64,000 nucleotides of DNA from Anaeropeptidivorans aminofermentans (GCF_940670685.1 NZ_OW711693.1:2666001-2730000), one strand, 5' to 3'; positions 8,401 through 16,977 are shown, numbered from the stretch's first letter. Translations and numbers: made by a program. The notes: generated by a model from the letters alone, not told the origin.

Positions 8401-9400
8401 AATACATAAACCGATTGATATCTTCTTTTGTCACACCCTTATGCAAAGATATATTAAGCGCATTTGCTATGATGTTTGAAAGCCTGTCTATAACGGCGTC
8501 TACCTCTTTCGGGGTAACAAACATATTGCCTGAATAAGGAGTTAGAAGCTGTAATATAAGCTGATATTTTTCCTGGCTTTCAAGGCCGATTAAAGCATCA
8601 TAAAATTCATGGCCTGAACCCGTTTCTTTAATCATCTGAGAAAGGAGCAAATCCATAGTATCGTTTACAAGGGTAGCCGCGTCAACCACCGTAGGAACAC
8701 CTATGGCTATTACGGGAACACCAAGGCTTTCTTCATTGAGGGCCTGCCTTTTATTTCCCATGCCTGCTCCCGGGGCGACCCCTGTATCAGAGATTTGTAT
8801 GGTTGAGTTAATCCTGTTTACGCTTCTTGAGGCCAGTGCATCTATGGCTATAATGAGAGAGGGCCTAAGCCTTTCCACAAGACCTTTTACAGTTTCATAG
8901 GTTTCTATTCCCGTTATTCCCATAACCCCGGGAGAAAGGGCGGCAACAGGTCTTACGCGGCTGTCTATGCTGTCGGGAAGATGCTCCTTTATATGCCTTG
9001 TAATAAGCGTCTTAGATATTACTCTGGGCCCCAAGGCGTCAGGGGTGACATTCCAGTTGCCAAGGCCTATGATTAATACGGTTTCATTTTGATTTAAATT
9101 TATTATCTGAGAGAAATTATCGACCATTATTTTTATTATTTCTTCATGGGCATCTACATCATTTGTCCGCAGGGCTTCTGATTCTATGGTTATATAATTG
9201 CCTATAGGCCTTCCCATGAGCTTTTCTCCGTTTTCATTGGTAATTTTTACCCATGTGACCTTTACGCCAGAGTCTTCATTTACTTCCATCTCAACGCCGT
9301 CCAGTTCCTCCCCTTTTTCCTCTGAAACGGCCTCTTTTACTTCTAAGGCCAAGTCTGTATATATGCTTTTACTGAAATTTCCGAACTGCTTTTTCTCCAT
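8399..9400 (-). CDS. gpr: Germination protease GPR
   Basis: 333 residues. The start is ATG 9400 with AAAGGAGG four bases ahead; an ATG nine codons upstream precedes that site. GPR is made in the forespore as a zymogen, self-cleaves near its N-terminus and digests small acid-soluble spore proteins at germination. The processing-site sequence YTDLALE (about 14-20) resembles the SASP cleavage motif. Conserved blocks include IIGLGNWNVTPDALGPRV, LSPGVMGITGIET, IAIDALASRSVNRINSTIQISDTGV and VPVIAIGVPTVVDAATL. It shows that the organism forms spores. It is divergent from rpsT, a common clostridial arrangement. Confidence 0.96.
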   Translation of the reverse strand: MEKKQFGNFSKSIYTDLALEVKEAVSEEKGEELDGVEMEVNEDSGVKVTWVKITNENGEKLMGRPIGNYITIESEALRTNDVDAHEEIIKIMVDNFSQIINLNQNETVLIIGLGNWNVTPDALGPRVISKTLITRHIKEHLPDSIDSRVRPVAALSPGVMGITGIETYETVKGLVERLRPSLIIAIDALASRSVNRINSTIQISDTGVAPGAGMGNKRQALNEESLGVPVIAIGVPTVVDAATLVNDTMDLLLSQMIKETGSGHEFYDALIGLESQEKYQLILQLLTPYSGNMFVTPKEVDAVIDRLSNIIANALNISLHKGVTKEDINRFMY

Positions 9401-9423
9401 GGTTCCTCCTTTTAATATATAGT

Positions 9424-9565
9424 CCATTTGCTTTTATGATTTTATAAGTATTTGGTTTTAGTGGGTATACTTTTAAACTTCGTCGTTTTTAAGCTTCTTT
9501 TCAATACTAAATAAGGTAAAAGCAAATGAACTATGCGACTATTTCATATTTATTGAAACATTGAC
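9424..9565. repeat. Family C-like intergenic repeat upstream of gpr
   Basis: Bases around 9424-9436 read TTTGCTTTTATG and those around 9518-9528 read GTAAAAGCAAA, with a GTATAC-containing middle. This is followed by CTATTTCATATTTATTGAAAC, close to the CTATTTCATATGAATTCAAG end of other family C copies. It is worn, and it occupies the region where a gpr promoter would be expected. Confidence 0.6.
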
Positions 9566-9754
9566 TCCGCTTCTTTTACTTTAAAATTGCCTAAAGACTT
9601 TATTACTCGTATTTTTACCATAAAATTTTAAGATATTCATTGACTTTAAGACAAATATCATATACAATTATCTGTGTTTGATTTAGCAGGGTGTGATGTA
9701 TATTAATAATCATCATGCTGTTGGCAATTATTTTTTATAACGGAGGTGAGCAAA

Positions 9755-10021
9755 TTGGCAAATATTAAATCTGCTAAGAAAAGAATTAAGGTTTCTGCTA
9801 AAAAATCCTTAAGAAATAAAATGATTAAATCTAAGACTAAAACAGCAATTAAAAAAGTAATTGTTGCTTCTGAGGCAGGTAACAAAGAGGGAGCGGCAGA
9901 AGCTTTGGCAAACGCTGTTAAAACCATAGATAAGGCTGCCTCCAAGGGTATCTATCATAAGAACAACGCCGCAAGAAAAAAATCAAGACTTGCAAAATTG
10001 GTTAATAAAATCAGCGCATAG
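9755..10021 (+). CDS. rpsT: 30S ribosomal protein S20
   Basis: 88 residues, read from the TTG at 9755, giving the standard [11 protein letters not shown]-terminus; GGAGGTG stands six bases ahead, and a GTG at 9746 is part of that site. It is highly basic ([22 protein letters not shown]) and ends in the usual [18 protein letters not shown] block. S20 binds 16S rRNA during small-subunit assembly. A TTG start is common for rpsT, and weak initiation may take part in autogenous control. Monocistronic with its own terminator. Confidence 0.97.
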   Translation: MANIKSAKKRIKVSAKKSLRNKMIKSKTKTAIKKVIVASEAGNKEGAAEALANAVKTIDKAASKGIYHKNNAARKKSRLAKLVNKISA

Positions 10022-10034
10022 CTATTAAAATCAG

Positions 10035-10057
10035 GCTGCCTATATGGCAGCTTTTTT
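10035..10057 (+). terminator. rpsT terminator
   Basis: GCTGCC and GGCAGC pair across TATAT and are followed by six T, fourteen bases behind the rpsT stop. Confidence 0.9.
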
Positions 10058-10073
10058 ACTGTTAGGAGATTCT

Positions 10074-10991
10074 ATGAAATGGTCTGGTAAAAGCTTTCAT
10101 TCTTTGAACTTTTTCATGAAGAATAAATTCGGTGAAAAAATCGTTAAAATCCCCATAGACGCAGGCTTTACCTGCCCCAACAGAGACGGTCTTCTTTCAA
10201 CAGGCGGCTGTATTTTTTGCAGCGGCAGAGGCTCCGGCGATTTTATTGTAAATAATCCTTCTATTACGGCGCAGTTTTATGAATATATTAAATTAATTAA
10301 AAAGAAATGGCCCAAAGCTAAGTATATTCCTTATTTTCAGGCCTTTACCAATACTTATGCAGATGTTAATACCTTGCGTAAAAAATATTACGAGGCCTTA
10401 AGCCTTGAAAACATCGTCGGTCTTTCCATAGCCACAAGGCCTGATTGTTTAAATGATGAAATTATATCGCTTCTGAAAGAAATAAATGAAAAAACCTTTT
10501 TAATGGTGGAGCTGGGGCTTCAAAGTTCAAAGCCTGCAACCTCTTTCATCATAAACAGGTGCCATGACAATGAAATATTTGAAAGCGCTGTTAAAAAGCT
10601 TAAAGACGCAGGCATAAACGTAGTATGCCATGTGATTTTAGGCCTTCCCTATGAAACAAAGTCGGATATGCTAAATACGGTAAAATACGCCGTAAACACA
10701 GGCATAGACGGCATAAAGCTCCATCTTCTGTATATATGCGAAGATACAGAAATTGCAAAGATGTATAAAAGAGGAGAATTTAAGGCGCTGGAATTTGACG
10801 AGTATATAGACATCCTTATTTCCGCCATAGAAATTATTCCTGAAAACATTGTAATACACCGTATTACAGGGGACCCGCCCAGAGATAAGGTCATTGCGCC
10901 CCAATTTTCCGTTAAAAAATTCGAGCTTTTGAATGCCATAGATAGGGAATTTAAACAAAGAAATACTTATCAGGGAAAGTTTAAAGAATAG
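10074..10991 (+). CDS. Radical SAM protein, TIGR01212 (YtqA) family
   Basis: 305 residues from ATG 10074, with AGGAG five bases ahead. Cys34, Cys46 and Cys49 (Cx11CxxC, not the usual Cx3CxxC) bind the iron-sulfur cluster as in the YtqA/YhcC family; the flanking text FTCPNRDG and GGCIFCSG fits. The radical SAM barrel continues with YFQAFTNTYA, GLSIATRPDCL, VELGLQSS and HVILGLPYET. The cellular reaction of this widespread family is not firmly established. It follows rpsT but is separated from it by a terminator. Confidence 0.88.
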   Translation: MKWSGKSFHSLNFFMKNKFGEKIVKIPIDAGFTCPNRDGLLSTGGCIFCSGRGSGDFIVNNPSITAQFYEYIKLIKKKWPKAKYIPYFQAFTNTYADVNTLRKKYYEALSLENIVGLSIATRPDCLNDEIISLLKEINEKTFLMVELGLQSSKPATSFIINRCHDNEIFESAVKKLKDAGINVVCHVILGLPYETKSDMLNTVKYAVNTGIDGIKLHLLYICEDTEIAKMYKRGEFKALEFDEYIDILISAIEIIPENIVIHRITGDPPRDKVIAPQFSVKKFELLNAIDREFKQRNTYQGKFKE

Positions 10992-11141
10992 AAAAACTTC
11001 TTTTAACATACTTTTACATTATATTTTAGCTAAAATATACAGGTTTTTAAGGGTTTATTTAAAAAATATCTCTGCTTGTCTTGTTAATACCTGCATTTTA
11101 CTATATAATATTTATAATTACTCAGCTTTGAGGTGAAGTTA

Positions 11142-11765
11142 TTGGAAAATCAAGAGTATCAACAAGTAAAAAATAAACTCTTACTCATGTACTTAATAGA
11201 TAAAATGGATATTCCTCTTTCCAGCAGCCAAATTTCTCAATTTGCTTTGGAAGAGAATTTTATGGACTATTTTACCTTAAGGCAGTGTCTTGCTGAAATG
11301 GTTGAAAATAATCAGCTTGAATCCGTCAGAGAAAACAACAACACCCGATATACCATTACGGAAACCGGGCTCCAAGCATTGGATTATTTTGAAAAGCGTA
11401 TTCCTTTAAATATAAGAAACAAAATAAATAAATACGTTCTCGACAATAGAAAATGCATCAAAAAAGATTATGAAACCACGGCTAATTACTTTAAGGATAT
11501 TCACGCAGGCGATTATACGGTTAAATGCGGCATCTATGAAGACGACGCCCTCCTTATGGAAATCAACTTATCCGTTGTTTCAAGAGAGCAGGCAAAGCTT
11601 ATTTGCAGCAATTGGAAGGCAAATGTAAATAATCTCTACGGAAGTATTTTAAGTAAGCTTATAACAAAGCCTGAAGCCCCGGCAAACGCTGAAAAAGCCG
11701 AAGATGAAAATACCCCTTCCCCTTCCGAAGATATTATTAACCCCATGGAAAACAATATAAATTAA
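11142..11765 (+). CDS. DUF4364 family protein
   Basis: 207 residues from TTG 11142, six bases behind GAGGTG; the GTG at 11133 overlaps that site. The N-terminal 80 residues look like a winged helix (LLLMYLIDKMDIPLSSSQIS, then LRQCLAEMVENNQLESV and RYTITETGLQALDYF). The middle part (CIKKDYETTANYF, LLMEINLSVVSREQAKLIC) is typical of DUF4364. The last 35 residues are a Pro/Glu/Asp-rich disordered tail. The family is probably a DNA-binding regulator, but no target is known. Confidence 0.82.
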   Translation: MENQEYQQVKNKLLLMYLIDKMDIPLSSSQISQFALEENFMDYFTLRQCLAEMVENNQLESVRENNNTRYTITETGLQALDYFEKRIPLNIRNKINKYVLDNRKCIKKDYETTANYFKDIHAGDYTVKCGIYEDDALLMEINLSVVSREQAKLICSNWKANVNNLYGSILSKLITKPEAPANAEKAEDENTPSPSEDIINPMENNIN

Positions 11766-11789
11766 TATACATTATAATAATGAATACAT

Positions 11790-11836
11790 ATAGAAAAATA
11801 GATTTTTGTTATTACCTTAAAGCTATTTTACTATAA
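11790..11836 (+). repeat. Family B end fragment
   Basis: Contains AATAGATTTTTGTTATTACC and CTTAAAGCTATTTTACTATA, the same end block as the complete family B copies near 40.4 kb and 52.2 kb. Only the terminal part is present. Confidence 0.75.
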
Positions 11837-11839
11837 AAA

Positions 11840-11870
11840 CATCAAGCTTTAATACGGCTTGATGTTTTTT
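11840..11870. terminator. Shared terminator of DUF4364 and the XRE gene
   Basis: CATCAAGC pairs with GCTTGATG across nine bases and is followed by six T on the plus strand. The converging XRE gene ends two bases further on, so the hairpin may serve both. Confidence 0.85.
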
Positions 11871-11872
11871 AT

Positions 11873-12082
11873 TTAATCCGGTATATATTCCGCTATGTCG
11901 GATAATTTGCAATTCAGTATTTTACATAAGGTATTCAATGTATTTGTAGAAACTGATTCATTATTTTGAAGCCGCAGCAAAGTGGAGCCGCTGATGTTCT
12001 CCTCTCTTCCTTTATTCCTTAATGTATATGTGGTAGCCCCCTTCTCTTTCATAGTCTTCCACAGCGGAGCATATGAAATCAC
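11873..12082 (-). CDS. Small XRE (Cro/CI) family transcriptional regulator
   Basis: 69 residues from GTG 12082, with GGGGG eight bases ahead. Nearly the whole protein is one helix-turn-helix: PLWKTMKEKGATTYTLRN, ISGSTLLRLQNNESVS, NTLNTLCKILNCKLSDIAEYIPD. It resembles YozG-type single-domain regulators with no ligand domain. It diverges from a 50-codon gene whose promoter lies at this gene's start, so it may control both. The target is inferred from position only. Confidence 0.88.
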   Translation of the reverse strand: MISYAPLWKTMKEKGATTYTLRNKGREENISGSTLLRLQNNESVSTNTLNTLCKILNCKLSDIAEYIPD

Positions 12083-12094
12083 CTTATTACCCCC

Positions 12095-12122
12095 TTTACT
12101 TTTCTTCAGTATGCCCTATAAT
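12095..12122 (+). promoter_or_regulatory. SigA-type promoter of the 50-codon gene
   Basis: TTTACT, a 16-base spacer and a perfect TATAAT. The expected transcription start near 12129 leaves a leader of about 50 bases ahead of the ATG at 12178. The -35 box covers the ribosome binding region of the divergent XRE gene. Confidence 0.6.
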
Positions 12123-12177
12123 GAACATATATTGTTATGCTCAATATTGGTCATATTATGAAAGGAGATTGTAAATA

Positions 12178-12330
12178 ATGGATTATCAAAAAGCTTACTT
12201 AATTTTATTTAATGGAATTACCGACGCATTAACTGAACTTTATAGCGGAAATATCGGCTACGCAGAAAATATATTAAAAGATTTACAGACTAGAACAGAG
12301 GAAATGTATATAGAAACTGAAAATAATTAA
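12178..12330 (+). CDS. Conserved small protein (50 aa) of unknown function
   Basis: A 50-codon gene with AAAGGAG ten bases before the ATG. The product, starting MDYQKAYLILFNGITDALTE and ending with RTEEMYIE, is a predicted helical protein. Its pattern Y-x-x-L-F-N-x-I-T-D-A-L at the start and a late E-E-x-Y-I resembles a small protein often found in Firmicutes accessory regions, known only as hypothetical. No signal peptide or membrane segment. It is divergent from the XRE gene and ends in its own terminator. Confidence 0.8.
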   Translation: MDYQKAYLILFNGITDALTELYSGNIGYAENILKDLQTRTEEMYIETENN

Positions 12331-12343
12331 AATGTTATCTGAG

Positions 12344-12379
12344 AGAGTGCAGCAAGTTAAATTTGCAGCGCTCTTTTTT
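12344..12379 (+). terminator. Terminator of the 50-codon gene
   Basis: AGAGTGCAGCAA pairs with TTGCAGCGCTCT (one mismatch, one G-U pair), followed by a run of six T starting at the last stem base. Confidence 0.85.
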
Positions 12380-12396
12380 ACAATTTTCATCATTGC

Positions 12397-12425
12397 TTTA
12401 CATCTGTATATACACCTGTTATAAT
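12397..12425 (+). promoter_or_regulatory. niaR promoter with embedded NiaR-like operator
   Basis: TTTACA (12397-12402), a 17-base spacer and TATAAT (12420-12425) form a strong SigA promoter. Bases 12400-12419 read ACA-TC-TGT-ATAT-ACA-CC-TGT, an exact fit to the ACA-N2-TGT-N4-ACA-N2-TGT plan of known NiaR sites, and lie across the spacer. Bound NiaR with nicotinate would block RNA polymerase. No similar site was seen before nadA, so this one should govern the whole niaR-nadABC unit. Confidence 0.85.
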
Positions 12426-12556
12426 ATAGACAATTTTATTTTAAACATTAAGTAAGCTGTGGTTTTGTCATAGCATTAAATCAGTGAAATGAAATTATCT
12501 TATTGTTATTTGAATTGAAAATCACTGTACAAAAATACTATAAAGAGGAGGGTCCA

Positions 12557-13075
12557 ATGGATACGGAAGAAAGGCGAAAGCGGATACAGAGAATGATATC
12601 CTCTTCTGCGGCTCCTATAACAGGAAATGAGCTTGCCGCTCAGATGGGCGTTACAAGGCAGGTTGTAGTAAAAGATATAGCCCTTCTGCGGGCAGGTGGG
12701 TCTCCCATATTTGCTACGCCTTCCGGCTATGTATGGCTTGACCAGGCGGCTTCTCCAAAGGCTGTTAGAATCATATTCTGCAAACACGATACTTTAGCAT
12801 CAGCTAAGGAAGAACTTATGATTATAGTTAAATCTGGAGGAACCGTTAAAGATGTAATGATAGAGCACCCCGTCTATGGAGAGCTTACAGGCTCTCTTTT
12901 ACTTCGTACTCCTGAGGCCGTTGAAAATCTTATTGAACGCCTTGGCCGTCCGGGGACAAAAATGCTTTCCGCCATGACAGACGGTGTGCATATTCACACC
13001 ATAGAAGCGTCCAGTGAAAGTATTCTTGATGAAATAGAAAAAAAGCTTATGAAAGCCAATATCCTTATTTCTTAA
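12557..13075 (+). CDS. niaR: Nicotinate-responsive transcriptional repressor NiaR
   Basis: 172 residues from ATG 12557, with GAGGAGGG ahead; an ORF extension of 18 codons upstream is ignored. Residues 1-60 are an HTH_11 winged helix (RRKRIQRMISSSAAPITG, then GVTRQVVVKDIALLRAGG). The rest is a 3H domain, named for three conserved histidines: visible His are in FCKHDTL, IEHPVYGEL and GVHIHTIEAS, and they bind a metal and nicotinate. NiaR represses de novo NAD synthesis and niacin uptake. The nadABC genes follow at once, and an operator-like site lies in its promoter, so autoregulation is likely. Confidence 0.95.
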   Translation: MDTEERRKRIQRMISSSAAPITGNELAAQMGVTRQVVVKDIALLRAGGSPIFATPSGYVWLDQAASPKAVRIIFCKHDTLASAKEELMIIVKSGGTVKDVMIEHPVYGELTGSLLLRTPEAVENLIERLGRPGTKMLSAMTDGVHIHTIEASSESILDEIEKKLMKANILIS

Positions 13076-13139
13076 AAATTAGGCATTATTTATAAATAGA
13101 ATAACTACAAGCATATTAAATAAACCTACAGGTCTATTT

Positions 13140-13345
13140 AATATCTACATCTAGGTAAAACAGGCTAAAATTTTGATTTTACAAACAAACCCTAACGCTC
13201 TCTCCATAAAATACAGCATCGGATTTATTTTATCGGAGATAAGGCAATTTACTTTTATGACCCTGTAAGTATTCGGTTCCGGAGAGTATAAAATAAGAAA
13301 AAAGCAAATTGACAGCATTCTTATTTCATATAAATTCAAGCATGG
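13140..13345. repeat. Family C intergenic repeat between niaR and nadA
   Basis: Contains GGCAATTTACTTTTATGACC, then AGTATAAAATAAG, AAAGCAAATTGACAGC and CTTATTTCATATAAATTCAAG, the order seen in other family C copies. The preceding part (from 13140) has a TTTTATCGG/ATCGG-rich stretch and is less well defined. The remaining 100 bases before nadA show no clear operator. Confidence 0.75.
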
Positions 13346-13443
13346 TAAAAGTTTAAAGGATTTTAAATATGAATTTACCTATACTAAAAAGTTTTAACTA
13401 AGCTGCAAAGTAAATTTACTATATAAACAGAAGGGAAAGCATA

Positions 13444-14349
13444 ATGGAAGTCACAGAAAAAATTAAAAAGCTGCAAAAAGAGCGTAATGCATTGATTTTA
13501 GCGCATTTTTATCAGCCGGGGGAAGTTCAGGATATTGCTGATGTTGTGGGGGACTCTTTGGAGCTTGCAAAGGCTGCGAGAGATGCAGAAAATGACGTTA
13601 TTGTCTTTTGCGGCGTGCGCTTTATGGCAGAGACTGCAAAGATACTCAACCCTGATAAAACTGTTCTTCTTCCTGCCATTGACGCAGGCTGCCCTATGGC
13701 AGATATGATTACTGCCGAGGAAGTGATGCGCCTGAAAGAAGAAAACCCCAATGCTGCAGTTCTATGCTATGTAAATTCAGATATTGAAGTAAAGGCTGTA
13801 AGCGATATTTGCGCTACATCGTCAAACGCCGTTAAAATAGCGCAGTCTCTTAAGGAAGAAGAAATCATTTTCGTTCCTGATCAATGCCTTGGTAGCTATG
13901 TTGCCCAGTTTCTTCCTGAAAAGAAATTTATACTTCCCAAGGGCTTCTGCCCTACCCATATGAAAATTACCTCAGCCGATATAAAGGCTGCGAGAGCCGC
14001 AAAGCCCAACGCAAGGCTTCTTGTTCACCCGGAATGCGCTCCTGAGGTTGTAAAGCTTGCGGATTTTGCAGGAAGCACGGCTCAAATAATAAAGGAAGCT
14101 GTAAATTCCTCTCATAAAGAGTTTTTAATAGGAACAGAAGAAGGCATACTGCACCGTCTTGTTAAGCTATGCCCCGATAAAAAGTTTTATAATATCGGCC
14201 GCAGCCAAACATGCCCTAACATGAAAAAAACAAATATAGATTTAGTTTTAAACGCTTTAGAAAAAATGGAACACGAAATAAAAGTTAAAGAAGACCTTGC
14301 AAAAAAGGCCGTTAAAAGCCTGGAAAGAATGTTTTCGGTTCCTTTATAA
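13444..14349 (+). CDS. nadA: Quinolinate synthase A
   Basis: 301 residues. NadA condenses iminoaspartate with dihydroxyacetone phosphate to quinolinate using a [4Fe-4S] cluster. The three expected ligands are visible at Cys83 (DAGCPMA), Cys169 (GFCPTHM) and Cys257 (SQTCPNM). Other blocks: AHFYQPGEVQDIADVVGDS near the start, CYVNSD, ATSSNAV, FVPDQCLGSYVA and VHPECAP. The length is that of the short, oxygen-sensitive bacterial type. AGAAGGG precedes the ATG. It lies between niaR and nadB in the NAD operon. Confidence 0.97.
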   Translation: MEVTEKIKKLQKERNALILAHFYQPGEVQDIADVVGDSLELAKAARDAENDVIVFCGVRFMAETAKILNPDKTVLLPAIDAGCPMADMITAEEVMRLKEENPNAAVLCYVNSDIEVKAVSDICATSSNAVKIAQSLKEEEIIFVPDQCLGSYVAQFLPEKKFILPKGFCPTHMKITSADIKAARAAKPNARLLVHPECAPEVVKLADFAGSTAQIIKEAVNSSHKEFLIGTEEGILHRLVKLCPDKKFYNIGRSQTCPNMKKTNIDLVLNALEKMEHEIKVKEDLAKKAVKSLERMFSVPL

Positions 14350-14451
14350 ATTTATAAAGAGAAATTTATTATACAAAAGAAGCTCATACCTGTTTCCTAT
14401 ACATACCCAAAAGCAGCAGGAGAACTTTAAAAGCTTTTAAAATTCTTGCTA

Positions 14452-14545
14452 TCTAGCTGTAAATTTGATTTTCAGCGGTATAAAATAGGAAAAAGACAAA
14501 TTAACAATGCTCCTATTTCATATGAATTCAAGTATCAGAAATCAT
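14452..14545. repeat. Family C intergenic repeat between nadA and nadB
   Basis: Reads GTAAATTTGATTTTCAGCGG, TATAAAATAGGAAAAAG, ACAAATTAACAATGCTCC and TATTTCATATGAATTCAAGT in order, closely matching the copies at 13.3 kb and 35.9 kb. A frame open through it extends nadB upstream by 44 codons, but the nadB ribosome binding site lies behind it. Confidence 0.8.
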
Positions 14546-14577
14546 TATTCATTTTAATGATTCACCGAAGGGACAAT

Positions 14578-16119
14578 ATGAATAAGTTTATTTTAAATAC
14601 AGAAAACGCAGTATCTATAGAAACGGATATTATGATTGCAGGCTCCGGAGCCGCAGGGCTTTACGCCGCTTTAAGCCTGCCTCCTGAAATAAAATGCATA
14701 ATCCTTAATAAAGACGGAAAAGAAGTGAGCAATTCCATATTTGCCCAAGGGGGAATTTCAGCGGTTACCCAACAGGATGAATTCCTTAGAAAAGGCCATA
14801 TTGAAGACACGCTTTTAGCCGGCGCAGGGCTCTGCAATGAAGAAGCCGTCCGCATTTTAGTCAGTGAAGCCGCTGAAAACATAGAAAAACTAATAGAATT
14901 CGGCGTGCCCTTCGACAGAAAAAACGGGGAGCTTTTAAAAACCCGCGAAGGCGGTCACAGAGAAAGGCGGATACTCCACTGCGGCGGCGATGCCACAGGC
15001 CTCCATATTACAAAAACCCTTTTAGAAAAAGCAATGAAAAGGGACAATATAAAGTTTATAAATTATGCTCTGATTACGGATATCTTATCCGATGATAGGG
15101 GCGTTACCGGTGCCCTTGTTCTTAAAGAAAATAAAGAAGTTCTTTTAATCAATACCCGAAGAATCATACTTGCATCGGGAGGTATCGGGCGTATCTATTC
15201 CGGCAGCACCAATGCCCTTTCTGCCACAGGGGACGGCATGGCTCTGGCATTAAGGGCGGGGGCAGCACTTAAGGACATGGAATTTATACAATTCCACCCT
15301 ACGGTCCTTTGCGGTTCCGATTCCTCCGGCCGTTCTTTTCTTGTTTCTGAAGCCTTAAGAGGCGAAGGCGCAAGGCTTATGAACAGCAAAGGGGTCTATT
15401 TTATGGAGGGGGCCCACCCTATGGCAGACCTTGCCCCAAGAGATATTGTGGCAAGAGCCATATTCTCTGAGCTTGAAAAAAGCGGCGACAATTGCGTTTA
15501 TCTTGATATTACTCACAGAGACCGGGATTTTCTTAAAGAGCGTTTTCCTACTATATTCACTGAGTGTATGGAAAGAGGCATAGATATCTCCGAAAAACCC
15601 ATACCCGTCCACCCTCTTCAGCATTATATCATGGGAGGCATTAAAACTGGGCTCTACGGTGAAACCGCTCTCAAAGGCCTTTATGCCTGCGGAGAAACCG
15701 CCTGTACAGGCATTCACGGCGCAAACCGCCTTGCAAGCAATTCTCTTCTTGAATGCCTCGTTTTTGGAAGGAGGGCCGCACTCCACGCCTCAGCGCTTTC
15801 CCCTTCTGAAGGAAAGAAACATCATATTTCAAATTGCTCTATGGGAAGAGAAAAAGCAGATTGGAAAGAAATTTCCGAAAAGATTCAATTTATCATGACG
15901 AACTGCTGCGGCATTATCAGAGACGGTAAAGGTCTTTTAAAAGCCATAAATGAATTAAAAGCAATTTCAAATACTCTTGAAAATTCACTGTTAAATACGA
16001 AAGACGCCATCGAAACCTTTCATATGTCTTTAGTGGCCCTTGCCGTTGCGGAAGGGGCAATGAAAAGGGAAAAGAGCATAGGCGCCCATTACAGAAAAGA
16101 TAGCAAGGAGGATAAATAA
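14578..16119 (+). CDS. nadB: L-aspartate oxidase
   Basis: 513 residues from ATG 14578, with GAAGGGAC ahead; the longer frame starting at 14446 crosses a repeat. NadB oxidises L-aspartate to iminoaspartate, the NadA substrate. The FAD-binding Rossmann motif IAGSGAAGLYAA lies near residues 21-32. SIFAQGGISAV, REGGHRERRILHCGG, EFIQFHPTVL, HYIMGGIKTG and GANRLASNSLLECLVFGRRAA are the flavin and substrate motifs of the succinate dehydrogenase/aspartate oxidase family. The C-terminal helical region is shorter than in E. coli. The stop codon shares one base with nadC. Confidence 0.96.
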   Translation: MNKFILNTENAVSIETDIMIAGSGAAGLYAALSLPPEIKCIILNKDGKEVSNSIFAQGGISAVTQQDEFLRKGHIEDTLLAGAGLCNEEAVRILVSEAAENIEKLIEFGVPFDRKNGELLKTREGGHRERRILHCGGDATGLHITKTLLEKAMKRDNIKFINYALITDILSDDRGVTGALVLKENKEVLLINTRRIILASGGIGRIYSGSTNALSATGDGMALALRAGAALKDMEFIQFHPTVLCGSDSSGRSFLVSEALRGEGARLMNSKGVYFMEGAHPMADLAPRDIVARAIFSELEKSGDNCVYLDITHRDRDFLKERFPTIFTECMERGIDISEKPIPVHPLQHYIMGGIKTGLYGETALKGLYACGETACTGIHGANRLASNSLLECLVFGRRAALHASALSPSEGKKHHISNCSMGREKADWKEISEKIQFIMTNCCGIIRDGKGLLKAINELKAISNTLENSLLNTKDAIETFHMSLVALAVAEGAMKREKSIGAHYRKDSKEDK

Positions 16120-16961
16120 TGTATATACCCGGCATGGAAGAAATCGTGCATCTTGCACTTAAGGAGGACATCGGAAACGGCGACGTAACCACCCTTTCCA
16201 CAGTCCCTTCGGAAAACATCAGCTCCGGAAAGTTTATTGCCAAGGAAAACCTTATTGTATGCGGCCTTCCTGTAATTCAGTATGTATATGAAACAATAGA
16301 TTCCCGTATAAAAATCAACTTCTTAGTTAACGATGGGGATTCCGTAAGCAAGGGAGATATTATAGCCACCATTGAAGGGCCTTCTCAGGGGATACTTACA
16401 GGAGAGCGGACGGCCCTTAATCTCCTCCAAAGGCTTTCGGGGGTTGCAACAAAAACAAGAGAAGCCGTAAACCAAATAGAAGGCACCAATGCCGTAATCG
16501 TAGATACAAGAAAAACCACCCCGGGAATGCGCGCCTTAGAAAAATATGCCGTGAGAACAGGGGGCGGAACAAACCACCGTATCGGCCTTTACGACGGTAT
16601 CCTTATAAAGGATAACCATATACAGGCAGCCGGCGGAATAACACAAGCCATCAATAACGCCAGGGCATATGCCCACCATCTGCTTAAAATAGAAGTTGAG
16701 GTTGAAAATTTTATACAGCTTGAAGAAGCCCTTAACGCCAAGGCAGATATTATTATGCTGGATAATATGTCCGTATCCCATATGGCAGAGGCCGTTAAAA
16801 TAGTCCGTGGCAGGGCTTTAACCGAAGCATCGGGAAATATGGGGGAGAAAAATTTAAAAGAGGTAGCCGAAACAGGCGTAGACCTCATATCTATAGGCGC
16901 CCTTACCCACTCGTCAAGAGCCATGGATATCAGCCTGAAATTTAATGCATATAGTAAATAA
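16119..16961 (+). CDS. nadC: Nicotinate-nucleotide pyrophosphorylase (carboxylating)
   Basis: 280 residues. NadC (quinolinate phosphoribosyltransferase) turns quinolinate and PRPP into nicotinate mononucleotide, the end of the pathway encoded by this operon. Blocks seen: LKEDIGNGDVTT, GERTALNLLQRLSGVAT, DTRKTTPGMRALEKYAV, GGGTNHRIGLYDGILIKDNH, EVEVEN and MLDNM. These hold the phosphate and quinolinate ligands (Arg, His, Lys). The ATG overlaps the nadB TAA by one base, so the two are translationally coupled. Confidence 0.97.
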   Translation: MYIPGMEEIVHLALKEDIGNGDVTTLSTVPSENISSGKFIAKENLIVCGLPVIQYVYETIDSRIKINFLVNDGDSVSKGDIIATIEGPSQGILTGERTALNLLQRLSGVATKTREAVNQIEGTNAVIVDTRKTTPGMRALEKYAVRTGGGTNHRIGLYDGILIKDNHIQAAGGITQAINNARAYAHHLLKIEVEVENFIQLEEALNAKADIIMLDNMSVSHMAEAVKIVRGRALTEASGNMGEKNLKEVAETGVDLISIGALTHSSRAMDISLKFNAYSK

Positions 16962-16977
16962 ACTTAAAAAGAGAGCA

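Noticed and set aside
9401-9560. Forespore SigG promoter for gpr
   Set aside because: A GCATA followed after 17 bases by TTATTTA is only a weak match and lies in a repeat; not supported enough to list.
13151-13339. Open frame of 62 codons, minus strand, between niaR and nadA
   Set aside because: Coincides with a family C repeat and points against the operon; no ribosome binding site.
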